Made by a program: the position numbers and the translations under genes
Source: a virus
Virus record (IMG/VR): IMGVR_UViG_3300017741_000007
Coordinates: 1-49,805 of that record
Direction: 5' to 3' (one strand)
Length of the DNA stretch: 49,805 bases
The notes under the pieces: model-generated
Seen by the model: only the letters and a program-made list of their open reading frames with translations
Told to the model about the DNA's origin: nothing
The model's database searches: none
In this document: in pieces, positions 1-7,857 of the stretch
How positions within the stretch are numbered: the stretch's first letter is position 1
Layout: every line of letters begins with the position of its first letter

Positions 1-33
1 ATTATATATATAAGACCAAACACCAAAACACCT

Positions 34-552
34 ATGACAATAAACGAAAAGTTATCAACTATTCAGACAAAGTTTAAATCGAAGAAAAGTAGATTTAACT
101 CCTTCGGCAAGTACAACTTCAGATCAGCCGAAGACATTCTCGAAGCAACTAAACCCTATTTATTAGAACTAGGAGTATCAGTAACAATTAACGAAACATT
201 AATTGGTAGCGCGCCAATGCCTATATTAGAAAGTAAAGCAACTATATCAGATGGTAAACACGATATATCTGCAACAGCTTTAGTAGGTGTTGACTTACTA
301 CAAAAGGGTATGCAAACTCCACAGCAATTTGGCTCAGCAAGTAGCTATGGTAAAAAATATTCTTTAGGAAATTTGTTTCTAATTGATGACACGCAAGATA
401 GTGATGCTAGTAACGACCACAGTAAAACACCAATGAACGCTACGCAAATAGCTAAAGCAAAAGACTTCATTAAATCAGGTGGTAAATTAGAAGCTATCAA
501 AGCTAAGTATGTTTTAACCAAAGAGGTAGAACAAGAATTAACAACACTATAA
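34..552 (+). CDS. ERF-family single-strand annealing protein
   Basis: This 172-residue protein looks like an ERF-superfamily recombinase, which anneals complementary single strands during phage recombination and replication. Seen: the GKYNFRSAEDI segment (about residues 25-35) and SSYGKKYSLGNLF (about 104-116), both typical ERF signatures. The C-terminal 50 residues are hydrophilic and helical. It starts with ATG after an A-rich leader without a Shine-Dalgarno sequence, and its stop is directly followed by the ATG of the exonuclease gene. That gives the usual annealing protein plus exonuclease pair, with an SSB-like protein just downstream. The family call is quite sure; the exact ERF subfamily is not. 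Confidence 0.85.
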   Translation: MTINEKLSTIQTKFKSKKSRFNSFGKYNFRSAEDILEATKPYLLELGVSVTINETLIGSAPMPILESKATISDGKHDISATALVGVDLLQKGMQTPQQFGSASSYGKKYSLGNLFLIDDTQDSDASNDHSKTPMNATQIAKAKDFIKSGGKLEAIKAKYVLTKEVEQELTTL

Positions 553-1284
553 ATGAACAAAGAAGAAATTTTAAAAAAGTTAGAGGTGGATGAGCACTAC
601 TACGGAAAGTTTGGAAAAAAATATCTAAGTAACTCAGACATCTCTACTTTATTAAAAAATCCTTTAGCGCTTCATACTCCACAAAAAACTATTCCAGCGT
701 TTTTAATTGGCGGTTATTTTCATACTGCTATATTAGAACCTGACAAGTTAAAAAACTTTAAAATAGTAGAGTCGAGTACGAGAAACACCAAAGCGTATAA
801 AGAGATCTCTGGTGGAGAGTTATGTTTACTACAGCAAGAGGTAGATCAAATTGAGTTAATGGTAGACAAGATGATGTCTAATACCGTATGCAAAGATCTT
901 ATCACTAGTGGCGATGTTAAATATGAAGTTCCGGGCATCAAAGAGATTGAGGGCATGATGTGGAAAGGTAAAGCTGATATAATTAATCACAGCGAAAGAT
1001 TAATTATTGATTTAAAAACTACGAATGATGTAGAGAAATTTAGATACTCTGCAACTAAGTACAATTACGATAGCCAAGCATTTATCTACAATCAGTTATT
1101 TGGATATGAAATGTTATTTATAGTCATAGACAAAAACACCCATCAAATAAAAGTATGCGAATGTTCAAGTTCATTTTACGAAAAAGGTCAGCGTAAAGTG
1201 CAAGAAGCTGTAGCTCAATATGAGTTATTCTTCAACAGTAAAGATTTTGACCCAAACCAATATTTTAAAACCGAAACCCTTTAA
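553..1284 (+). CDS. PD-(D/E)XK exonuclease (YqaJ/RecE-like)
   Basis: This 243-residue protein is probably a phage double-strand exonuclease working with the annealing protein upstream. Seen: GGYFHTAILEP (residues 53-63, the helical His/Glu motif of RecE-like nucleases), KGKADII (138-144, metal-binding Asp142), IIDLKTT (151-157, Asp153-x-Lys155, the catalytic core) and YDSQAFIY (172-179, the conserved Gln). This matches the PD-(D/E)XK fold of exonuclease VIII-like phage proteins. The ATG follows the previous TAA with no gap, so the two genes are likely translated together. The 5'-to-3' resection activity is inferred from the family. Confidence 0.85.
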   Translation: MNKEEILKKLEVDEHYYGKFGKKYLSNSDISTLLKNPLALHTPQKTIPAFLIGGYFHTAILEPDKLKNFKIVESSTRNTKAYKEISGGELCLLQQEVDQIELMVDKMMSNTVCKDLITSGDVKYEVPGIKEIEGMMWKGKADIINHSERLIIDLKTTNDVEKFRYSATKYNYDSQAFIYNQLFGYEMLFIVIDKNTHQIKVCECSSSFYEKGQRKVQEAVAQYELFFNSKDFDPNQYFKTETL

Positions 1285-1286
1285 TT

Positions 1287-1454
1287 ATGGCAAGAGCAAG
1301 AAAAAGAGTATGTACAGTAACAGGTATCAAAACTAATGAAACTAACTTCTATGCAAATCAAACTCACGTAAAAGCAGTAGATAATCTACGTAGAAACACT
1401 GGAGCTAATAAAGACCAGTTAACAAGAATGTTCAACCAGTTAAACACTTATTAG
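1287..1454 (+). CDS. Small basic hypothetical protein (55 aa)
   Basis: A 55-residue basic protein that begins MARARKRVCTVTG and ends QLNTY. It fits exactly between the exonuclease stop (1284) and the SSB-like start (1456), with only a few bases on either side, which supports it as a real gene of the operon. I recognise no domain. The Lys/Arg-rich N-terminus suggests nucleic-acid contact, but this is inference only. Confidence 0.7.
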   Translation: MARARKRVCTVTGIKTNETNFYANQTHVKAVDNLRRNTGANKDQLTRMFNQLNTY

Positions 1455-1455
1455 T

Positions 1456-1779
1456 ATGGCGAGTATTATTAAAACAAGTATTAATCTAGATCTTATAGAT
1501 AAGAGTAAGATCTATGTAGGTAAGAAAGGTAAGTATCTACCTATTACTATTACATTAAACGATGAGATCGATAACTTCGGTAACAACGGTCCTGTAATTG
1601 TAGAACAAACTAAAGAAGAGCGAGAAACTAAGTCTCCAAAGACTTATTTAGGTAACGTTAAGGTAGTTTGGACCAATGGTAGTAATGTTGCTGTACCGCC
1701 TAGAGATGATGCTCAAGGCAATGGAGGCTTTCAAGCAGCTCCACCTCAGAAACAAGTAGAAGACGACTTACCATTTTAA
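1456..1779 (+). CDS. SSB-like single-stranded DNA-binding protein
   Basis: A 107-residue protein with a beta-rich N-terminal half (about 1-75) and a flexible Gly/Gln/Pro stretch that ends in EDDLPF. That acidic tail closing with Leu-Pro-Phe imitates the C-terminal tip of bacterial SSB (DDDIPF), which recruits repair and replication partners. At 107 residues it is shorter than E. coli SSB (178). It lies between the recombination pair and the primase-helicase, which fits a phage SSB. The OB fold itself cannot be confirmed by eye. Confidence 0.7.
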   Translation: MASIIKTSINLDLIDKSKIYVGKKGKYLPITITLNDEIDNFGNNGPVIVEQTKEERETKSPKTYLGNVKVVWTNGSNVAVPPRDDAQGNGGFQAAPPQKQVEDDLPF

Positions 1780-1780
1780 T

Positions 1781-1849
1781 ATGTTAGGAAGTTCTGATTA
1801 TGATGATTGGATCTCCGATGTAGGAGATGGAAACACTTTAGAAGATTAA
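1781..1849 (+). CDS. Possible tiny acidic peptide (22 aa)
   Basis: A 22-residue open frame, MLGSSDYDDWISDVGDGNTLED, written here only as its ends MLGSSD and NTLED to describe it: nearly a third of its residues are Asp or Glu. Its ATG lies just after the SSB-like stop (1779) and its TAA lies one base before the primase-helicase ATG (1851). That exact fit is the only evidence. It could equally be a translated leader that couples the two neighbours. Confidence 0.4.
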   Translation: MLGSSDYDDWISDVGDGNTLED

Positions 1850-1850
1850 T

Positions 1851-3563
1851 ATGAACACAACAGAGATCAATGGATTCTTGATTGATAAATTCAATCAATA
1901 TGGTCTTGATGAAGGTAAACCGCAAGGGACTTGTCCTTTGTGTTCTGCTGATAGACAACCCAAAAACCAAAAAGCTAAATGTGCTTCTTATGATTGGGAA
2001 CGTGGTCTCGGAACTTGTCACAATTGTAATACTAGTTTTCAACTACATACTTACGAGCGTAAAGGTCAATCTGAAAAAGTCTATATAAGACCAGATATAC
2101 CACTAAACGTTCAAAAGGTAAGTACTAAAGTTGAAGACTGGTTTAGTACAAGGGGAATTACTCAAAAAACCCTCAAAGATCTTAGGATCGGCGAGGGTCC
2201 TGAGTGGATGCCTCAAACCGGGCAAACCGAGAATGTTATAAAGTTTAATTATTTTATCGGCGATCAACTTATAAACATTAAGTACCGCGATGGAAGAAAG
2301 AACTTTAAATTGTATAAAGGGGCTGAGAAAATCTTTTACAATATAAATAGTGTTGTTGGTTACGACGAATGCATTATAGTTGAAGGCGAGATGGACGTAT
2401 TAGCTTTATATGAAGCAGGTATACCAAATTCTATATCTGTTCCAAACGGAGCTACATTAAACTCTAATAACTTAGATTATTTAGACAGTTGTATTGATTA
2501 CTTTGAAGACAAAGAAAAAATCATATTAGCTGTTGATGCAGACGAAGCAGGACAAGCTTTACAGCAAGAATTAATAAGAAGATTAGGCGCTGAAGTTTGT
2601 TTTCTAGTTTCATTTGAAGATTGTAAAGACGCTAACGAATATCTATTAAAACATGGCAAAGAAAAACTGGCAGAGTGTATTACCGGAGCGAGACCGGTTC
2701 CGCTTGAGAACGTCACGACGTTTAAAGACATTGAAGGGGAAATTACCGATTTTGTTAAAAATGGTTTTAAGCCGGGATTTCAAGTTGGCCTTAAAAATTT
2801 TGATGACATCTTTTCAACTTACACTGGTCAATTTATTACAGTCACTGGTATACCGTCTAGCGGCAAGTCCGATTTTGTCGACCAAATGGTTGTTGGATAC
2901 AATCAGAATTACGGTTGGAAAACAGCATTTGCTTCGCCAGAAAATGCACCAACTTATCTCCACGCACATAAAATAATGCGTAAGGTTTGGCAAGACATGC
3001 CTAAAGCTAGCGATATACATGGGGATAAATGGAATCAGGTAGCTGACCACGTTAACGAAAACTTTTTCCATATAGATATGGAACGATATACCTTAGAATC
3101 TGTACTACGTAAAGGCGCAGAGCTTGTAAAGCGTAAAGGTATTAAATGTTTAGTTATAGATCCTTTTAATAAAGTACGTGATGTTAATTCTAAAACAGAA
3201 GATGTAAATAGATACACTATGGAGTATTTAAGCAAAATAGAAATATTTGCTAAAAAGTATGACGTACTTGTATTTATAGTTGCGCATCCAACTAAAATGT
3301 ATAAAGACGCAAATGGCAAGATCGAAGAACCGACTATGTACAACATTAAAGGAGGTGGTGAGTGGTATGACGCTAGTTATCACGGTATACTTGTACATCG
3401 TAATTATGAGGATAGGACAGTTAAGGCAAAAGTACTTAAAGTCAAATTCCAAAACTTAGGTGAAAACGGAGCTGAAGCTCATTTTAAATGGGAGCCAAGA
3501 TCAGGATGTTTTATACCTCACGAGCCAATAGATATGTCTAACGAAGCTATGCCCTGGGAATGA
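1851..3563 (+). CDS. Bifunctional DNA primase-helicase (T7 gp4-like)
   Basis: This 570-residue protein makes primers and unwinds DNA at the phage fork. Domains in order: a zinc ribbon with Cys28, Cys31, Cys56 and Cys59; a TOPRIM primase core with VEGEMD (177-182, catalytic Glu178) and VDADEAG (228-234); and a DnaB/RecA-like helicase with Walker A GIPSSGKS (333-340) and Walker B LVIDPFN (434-440). Order and length match T7 gp4 (566 residues). Synonymous codon use varies along the gene, with GC-richer patches near 2140-2300 and 2680-2880. A DNA polymerase partner is absent from the window and probably lies beyond its left edge. Confidence 0.95.
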   Translation: MNTTEINGFLIDKFNQYGLDEGKPQGTCPLCSADRQPKNQKAKCASYDWERGLGTCHNCNTSFQLHTYERKGQSEKVYIRPDIPLNVQKVSTKVEDWFSTRGITQKTLKDLRIGEGPEWMPQTGQTENVIKFNYFIGDQLINIKYRDGRKNFKLYKGAEKIFYNINSVVGYDECIIVEGEMDVLALYEAGIPNSISVPNGATLNSNNLDYLDSCIDYFEDKEKIILAVDADEAGQALQQELIRRLGAEVCFLVSFEDCKDANEYLLKHGKEKLAECITGARPVPLENVTTFKDIEGEITDFVKNGFKPGFQVGLKNFDDIFSTYTGQFITVTGIPSSGKSDFVDQMVVGYNQNYGWKTAFASPENAPTYLHAHKIMRKVWQDMPKASDIHGDKWNQVADHVNENFFHIDMERYTLESVLRKGAELVKRKGIKCLVIDPFNKVRDVNSKTEDVNRYTMEYLSKIEIFAKKYDVLVFIVAHPTKMYKDANGKIEEPTMYNIKGGGEWYDASYHGILVHRNYEDRTVKAKVLKVKFQNLGENGAEAHFKWEPRSGCFIPHEPIDMSNEAMPWE

Positions 3564-3844
3564 GCGTAGGATCTAAAAGAGCTAAAGAGCAAGCTAAAAG
3601 AAGATTACCAGATAACTATATACAGTCTAAAGAAGAAGAAGAGGCTTACTTGTATTGTGTTAAAAACGATATAAGAATAGGGCCAGTAGCTGTTAAAGAA
3701 ATTATAGGATCTTGGGCGGTAGGTATAAGTTTACCAGGTAATCATAAAGTGGTTCATAAGTCTCCTGAGATATGTGATAAACATAGTATTATGGAAGTAG
3801 TATATAGATATTGTATTTATTATTATAATAAAAGAAAACAATGA
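3560..3844 (+). CDS. Hypothetical protein (94 aa)
   Basis: A 94-residue protein that I do not recognise. Its ATG overlaps the primase-helicase stop (ATGA), and its own TGA overlaps the ATG of the next gene (ATGA again), so it is translationally linked on both sides. The first 30 residues are charged (KRAKEQAKRR, then a run of Glu); a beta-rich middle (DIRIGPVAVKEIIGSW) and a Tyr-rich C-terminus follow. It may assist the flanking replication and nucleotide enzymes, but nothing visible shows a function. Confidence 0.75.
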   Translation: MSVGSKRAKEQAKRRLPDNYIQSKEEEEAYLYCVKNDIRIGPVAVKEIIGSWAVGISLPGNHKVVHKSPEICDKHSIMEVVYRYCIYYYNKRKQ

Positions 3845-4491
3845 AAACAAAGTTTAAAAACGCAAGAGAAGCTTTTATTTATTTCTACAATGAGATAAAC
3901 ACTAATGGTGTTGCATTTGGAGATACTAAAGCTTTATTTAACGTAGGTTTTACTTTAGAAATGCCAAGCCAAAAGAACATTAATGTTTTAAATCCAAACA
4001 GAAACTTTAATGTAGAATATGCAGAAGCTGAATGGCAATGGTATTTATCTGGAGATCCTAGTATAGATAAGTTAGGTGACATAAACGGTAGCGTTCCACC
4101 TATTTGGGAACGTATGGCTGATTCTGATAGAAAAGTAAGGTCTAACTACGGTTGGCAATGGGAGCGCAACCATCAATTAGATAAAGTTGTTGCTATGTTA
4201 AAGTGTAATAAAGACACTAGACAAGCTGTAATATCTATATACGATGGTAAAGAAATAAGCACTTACGCTAAAGACACGCCTTGCACTTATGCTGTTCAGT
4301 TTACTATACTGCATAATAAGTTAGAGATGTCTGTTCTAATGAGATCTAACGATCTGTGGTTTGGTTTTTGTAATGATCAATACTGTTTCGCATCTTTACA
4401 AGAATTAGTGGCAGAGAGGTTATCTATAAAGCTAGGAAGCTATTACCATTTCGCTCACAACTTACATTTGTATAACAATAAATTAAAATAA
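3841..4491 (+). CDS. Thymidylate synthase homologue, candidate dCMP hydroxymethylase
   Basis: A 216-residue member of the thymidylate synthase/dCMP hydroxymethylase fold, which transfers a one-carbon unit from methylene-tetrahydrofolate to a pyrimidine nucleotide. Seen: the nucleophile Cys148 in DTPCTYAVQF and the phosphate-binding pair Arg168-Ser169, spaced 20 residues as in E. coli ThyA (Cys146, Arg166). Aligned without gaps from Arg-Ser, the residue at ThyA Asn177 is Asp179. Asp at this site marks dCMP-specific enzymes such as T4 gp42, whereas Asn selects dUMP. The His after the catalytic Cys in ThyA is Thr149 here. The protein is shorter than ThyA (264). The fold is secure; dCMP hydroxymethylation is an inference, and dTMP synthesis remains possible. 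Confidence 0.85.
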   Translation: MKTKFKNAREAFIYFYNEINTNGVAFGDTKALFNVGFTLEMPSQKNINVLNPNRNFNVEYAEAEWQWYLSGDPSIDKLGDINGSVPPIWERMADSDRKVRSNYGWQWERNHQLDKVVAMLKCNKDTRQAVISIYDGKEISTYAKDTPCTYAVQFTILHNKLEMSVLMRSNDLWFGFCNDQYCFASLQELVAERLSIKLGSYYHFAHNLHLYNNKLK

Positions 4492-5271
4492 ATGATGTAT
4501 TATTTATACCATATTCCAGGTAAAAAGATAGGTGTAACAAGTAATCTTAATACAAGAGTTACGCTTATCCAAGGATATAAAGCAGACGAATACGAGGTTC
4601 TTGATTCTAGTGAAGATATAGATTATATATCTGACAAGGAGATAGAACTTCAAAAGTCTTACGGCTATAAGGTTGACATGCAAAAGTATAATCAATTACG
4701 TAAAAAATCTAATAAAATGAAAATAAACGCAACTGAACAAACCTCAACGTTTCCAGTTCCTTTAAACAAATTAAAAGGTAACTTAATGGACAATATAGGT
4801 TTAAAATGGGTTACAGAACACGGTAAGTTTGAATTAACAACAGAGTCTATAAATTGGATATTAGCAAATGCTAAAACATCTATGTTTAATTCTAAAAGAT
4901 CTTACATCTACAATAAAGCTTTCTATGAAGCTTTTTTAAGTCTAGAGCATAATGTATCAGCTCCACAGTTAGAAAGCCTTAGGTTTGATCTAATACGTGA
5001 ATGGGCTGAGCAGAGAGGTTTATATAAGAAAGGTAACTCACATACACAATACGTTAAACTACAAGAAGAAGCAGGTGAGTTGGCTAAAGCTTTGTTGAAA
5101 AACGATAGACCAGAAATTATAGACGCTATAGGCGATATGGTTGTCGTATTAACTAACTTAGCGCACTTAGAAGGTTTTACTATAGAAGAAGCTATAGATT
5201 CTGCTTATAGTGTTATAAGTAAAAGAACTGGCAAAATGATTAACGGAACATTTGTGAAAGATGCAGATTAA
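4492..5271 (+). CDS. GIY-YIG-like / MazG nucleotide pyrophosphohydrolase fusion
   Basis: This 259-residue protein seems to have two parts. The N-terminus (about 3-65) resembles a compact GIY-YIG nuclease: YYLYHIPGKKIGVTSNLNTR gives the two beta strands and a possible catalytic Arg22, and EIELQKSYG (50-58) a possible Glu. After a linker, the C-terminal region (about 185-255) has the MazG pattern E-A-G-E (193-196) and E-I-I-D (208-211) with Asp215, the metal ligands of all-alpha NTP pyrophosphohydrolases that hydrolyse dNTPs to monophosphates. The MazG part is convincing; the GIY-YIG part is tentative. The second Met (4495) is an equally good start. Position beside the TS homologue fits nucleotide-pool editing. 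Confidence 0.75.
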   Translation: MMYYLYHIPGKKIGVTSNLNTRVTLIQGYKADEYEVLDSSEDIDYISDKEIELQKSYGYKVDMQKYNQLRKKSNKMKINATEQTSTFPVPLNKLKGNLMDNIGLKWVTEHGKFELTTESINWILANAKTSMFNSKRSYIYNKAFYEAFLSLEHNVSAPQLESLRFDLIREWAEQRGLYKKGNSHTQYVKLQEEAGELAKALLKNDRPEIIDAIGDMVVVLTNLAHLEGFTIEEAIDSAYSVISKRTGKMINGTFVKDAD

Positions 5272-5623
5272 AACTAAAGACGAAATAGTACAAGCCGTGC
5301 TCCATAAGATGGATCAACGCAGCTTAATAGGTCAAAAGAAATACGGTGCAACTATGATGCAAGAAATAGTTGGCCAAAAAAAAGACTTAAATAGATTTTT
5401 AGTAGACGTACAAGAAGAGCTTATGGATGCTTTACTATATATAGAAGCAGCTAAGCGCTGTTTAGCAGATGAAGTTGAAGAAGCTATGCTTAGACGTATC
5501 GATGTTAAATATGAAAAAATATCACCCTGTGTAGCTCATGCTTTTGAAGAAGATGATGATCGCATGGATGTTATTGGTCAAAATGGTAATACAGGAGAGC
5601 ATTATGAGAAGAAAACCTTATAA
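5261..5623 (+). CDS. All-alpha NTP-pyrophosphohydrolase-like protein
   Basis: A 120-residue helical protein overlapping the end of the MazG fusion by 11 bases. Seen: QRSLIGQKKYGATM (19-32) followed by VQEELMDALLYIEAAKRC (50-67). The E-E-x-x-D pattern (Glu52, Glu53, Asp56) followed by a helix looks like the metal-binding half of MazG/dUTPase-like enzymes. Comparable small proteins occur in phages with nucleotide-metabolism modules. The C-terminal 40 residues are acidic. It may sanitise a non-canonical or competing dNTP. The assignment rests on one motif. Confidence 0.6.
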   Translation: MQIKTKDEIVQAVLHKMDQRSLIGQKKYGATMMQEIVGQKKDLNRFLVDVQEELMDALLYIEAAKRCLADEVEEAMLRRIDVKYEKISPCVAHAFEEDDDRMDVIGQNGNTGEHYEKKTL

Positions 5624-6056
5624 AAGAAAGAAAGGTCCTGTTCAGTCTAAAAAAGTTTCTTATGATGGAATAACTTTTGCTTCAGGATTAGAGCGATATA
5701 TGTATATGGCTCTAAAGAAAGCTAAAATAAAATCTAAATACGAAGGCGAAACTTTTGTTTTGTTGAATGGTTTTCATTTTGAAAACGAATCTTATGAAAG
5801 ACAAGCAAATGGCAAAGGTGATTACACCAATAGAGGTGCTAAAAGAATATTACCTATAAAGTATACGCCTGATTTTATTGGACAAGATTTTATAATAGAA
5901 ACAAAAGGTAGAGCTAATGAATCTTTTCCTATGAGATGGAAATTATTTAAACAATTGGTAACTAATCAGTTTCCTAGCTATACACTGTATAAACCACAAA
6001 ATCAAAAAGAATGCGATATAACGGTAGGGCTGATCCTAGAAAAGCAAAAAACGTAG
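5604..6056 (+). CDS. PD-(D/E)XK endonuclease (endonuclease I / DUF1064-like)
   Basis: From the ATG at 5604 the product has 150 residues; an upstream in-frame ATG at 5538 exists but would overlap the previous gene by 86 bases, so I prefer 5604, whose product starts with a basic MRRKPYKRKK. Seen: SGLERYMY (Glu30), YTPDF (Asp90) and IIETKGR (Glu99-x-Lys101), in the spacing of the PD-(D/E)XK core found in T7 endonuclease I-like and DUF1064 phage proteins, followed by RWKLFKQL. Family members resolve branched DNA or degrade host DNA. Which of these it does here is not visible. Confidence 0.8.
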   Translation: MRRKPYKRKKGPVQSKKVSYDGITFASGLERYMYMALKKAKIKSKYEGETFVLLNGFHFENESYERQANGKGDYTNRGAKRILPIKYTPDFIGQDFIIETKGRANESFPMRWKLFKQLVTNQFPSYTLYKPQNQKECDITVGLILEKQKT

Positions 6057-6184
6057 CTAGACAAATGTATGCTCAACGCCAGGTAGATCGGTGGGTTAAA
6101 TGGAGTATTGAAAGCAAGGGATATGTTTTTTATAAAGATCTTGTAGAAAAGCAAAATGAATTTAACATAATTTGTTATGAATAG
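6011..6184 (+). CDS. Small basic hypothetical protein (57 aa)
   Basis: A 57-residue protein beginning MRYNGRADPRKAKNVARQ and ending NIICYE. It overlaps the endonuclease 3' end by 46 bases in another frame and overlaps the following 46-residue gene by 8 bases, which is the normal packing of this operon. Aromatic and basic residues (RWVKWS, YVFYKD) dominate. No family recognised. Confidence 0.55.
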   Translation: MRYNGRADPRKAKNVARQMYAQRQVDRWVKWSIESKGYVFYKDLVEKQNEFNIICYE

Positions 6185-6317
6185 AAATTGGGAATTATCT
6201 CTTGGTTTTTACCCAGGAATATTAATAGGCATAAGAACTTATGAAGAAAAAGAGTTTAATGAACACGTGTTATATCTACCATTTTGTGTAGATATAGCTT
6301 TAAAAATTGAAAAGTAA
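6177..6317 (+). CDS. Small hypothetical protein (46 aa)
   Basis: A 46-residue protein beginning MNRNWELSLGFYPGILIGIRTY. Its TAA shares a base with the nrdB ATG (TAATG), which links its translation to the RNR beta subunit. The N-terminal half is hydrophobic (LSLGFYPGILIGI). The phrase LGFYPGILIG followed by an acidic stretch suggests a small folded beta-hairpin protein; the function is unknown. Confidence 0.65.
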   Translation: MNRNWELSLGFYPGILIGIRTYEEKEFNEHVLYLPFCVDIALKIEK

Positions 6318-7285
6318 TGGGATTATTTGATGAAAGAATAGCCTATAAACCTTTCGAGTATCCAGAATACTACAATGAAGGGTGGCTAAAACAAGCTCAA
6401 GCTTTTTGGCTTCATACTGAAATACCAATGTCAGGTGATGTTAAAGACTGGAACGAGAATTTAACAGAATCAGAGAAAAATCTAGTGGGAAATATCCTAC
6501 TAGGTTTTGCTCAGACTGAATGTGCAGTTTCTGATTACTGGACACAGAATGTGGTTAGCTGGTTTCCTAAACACGAAATAAAACAAATGGCAATGATGTT
6601 TGGTTCGCAAGAAACAATACACGCTGTTGCTTATTCTTATTTAAATGAAACACTGGGCCTTGAGAATTTTGACGCGTTTTTACAAGATGAAGCTACAATG
6701 GAACGTTTTGAAAACCTTACTAGAGTGGATGATAAGTCTACACGTAATATTGGACGTAGTCTTGCTGTGTTTAGTGCCTTCGCTGAAGGTGTATCTCTTT
6801 ATAGCGCTTTCGCTGTTTTATATAGTTTTCAGCTGCGTAATATGCTTAAAGGAATAGGTCAGCAAATGAAATGGTCTGTAAGAGACGAATCCTTACACAG
6901 TAAAATGGGATGTCAGTTGTTTAGACATATGTGCGATGAAGATCCGGAATTATTAGATTCGTGTAGAGAAGATATTATTGAAGCAGCAAAAGCAATGTTA
7001 GATGCAGAAGAAAAATATATTGACAAAATGTTCGAGCTCGGTGACATCGAAAACCTTAAAGCCTATGATCTTAAACAATTTATCAGAAAACGTCTTAATG
7101 AAAAGCTACAAGAACTCGGTTACTTCGACCTCGGCCAATACTTTGCATTTAACCAAGACGGAGCAAAAAACCTTGATTGGTTCTATCATCTTACCGGGGG
7201 GCATACTCATACTGATTTTTTTGCTGTGCGTCCGACTGATTATTCCAAAGCAGGTGAAGGAGAAGATTTTGAAGATATTTGGTAA
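6317..7285 (+). CDS. nrdB: Ribonucleotide reductase class I, beta subunit
   Basis: A 322-residue radical-generating subunit of class I ribonucleotide reductase, which makes dNDPs from NDPs together with the alpha subunit at 8589-10310. Seen: metal ligands Glu68 (replacing the Asp84 of E. coli NrdB), Glu99 and His102 in SQETIHAVAY, Glu157 (FAEGVSLY), and Glu191 and His194 in RDESLH. The radical tyrosine is Tyr106, four residues after His102 as in E. coli Tyr122. All key residues are present. It is joined to the upstream small gene and the downstream oxygenase-like gene by TAATG overlaps. The segment near 7020-7200 is GC-richer than its surroundings. Confidence 0.95.
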   Translation: MGLFDERIAYKPFEYPEYYNEGWLKQAQAFWLHTEIPMSGDVKDWNENLTESEKNLVGNILLGFAQTECAVSDYWTQNVVSWFPKHEIKQMAMMFGSQETIHAVAYSYLNETLGLENFDAFLQDEATMERFENLTRVDDKSTRNIGRSLAVFSAFAEGVSLYSAFAVLYSFQLRNMLKGIGQQMKWSVRDESLHSKMGCQLFRHMCDEDPELLDSCREDIIEAAKAMLDAEEKYIDKMFELGDIENLKAYDLKQFIRKRLNEKLQELGYFDLGQYFAFNQDGAKNLDWFYHLTGGHTHTDFFAVRPTDYSKAGEGEDFEDIW

Positions 7286-7857
7286 TGATATACTTTCAAG
7301 ATAATTTTTTAGATAAAGAGCTTTTTGACTTTATAAGTAAAGATTTAATTGATTTTAAAGAAGTTGATGCTGCTGGTAAAAAGTTTTGGGTTATAGAACC
7401 TACTGATTCTTTCAATGAATATATGACAAAAAGAATAAGCTTAATAGAAGGTTGCAAAATAAAAAATATTTTATCTTTTTTTAGACAAGCTAAAGAAAAT
7501 CAAGACGACACTTGGAGGATACATAATGATTCTATAATAAATAACGAACAACCAGATAGAGCTATAGTTTATTATATTTCAGATAACAAACGTAAAGATC
7601 TAAATGGAACTGCTTTTTGGAAACATAAAGAACATGGTTTTAAAATGGCTGATGTTGATTCTAATGAATTTAATAGATTATTAATAGAAGATGCAAACGA
7701 CACAAGCAAATGGCAGTTAGAATCTGTTGTTGGTCATAAAAAAAATAGGTTGTTATCTTATCCTTGTAATTATTTTCATAGTAAATACCCTAATGAGTTT
7801 AAAGAAGACAGAGTTGTTTTTGTAATGTTTTATAAAATAAGTAATGAGAGAGTGTAA
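7285..7857 (+). CDS. 2-oxoglutarate/Fe(II) oxygenase-like protein
   Basis: From the ATG that overlaps the nrdB stop (TAATG) the product has 190 residues; a TTG two codons upstream is a less likely start. Seen: WRIHND (77-82), where His80 and Asp82 would be the first iron ligands; a beta strand AIVYYIS; GTAFW (108-112); and a distal PCNYFHSKYP with His165 as third ligand, followed by DRVVFVMFY with Arg176 as a 2-oxoglutarate anchor. This is the double-stranded beta-helix pattern of prolyl-4-hydroxylase-like oxygenases, which are frequent in marine phages. The substrate is unknown. Confidence is moderate because spacing was judged by eye. Confidence 0.65.
   Translation: MIYFQDNFLDKELFDFISKDLIDFKEVDAAGKKFWVIEPTDSFNEYMTKRISLIEGCKIKNILSFFRQAKENQDDTWRIHNDSIINNEQPDRAIVYYISDNKRKDLNGTAFWKHKEHGFKMADVDSNEFNRLLIEDANDTSKWQLESVVGHKKNRLLSYPCNYFHSKYPNEFKEDRVVFVMFYKISNERV

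Noticed and set aside
1776-2042. Minus-strand 88-residue frame
   Set aside because: Antisense to the primase-helicase start, which has strong zinc-ribbon evidence.
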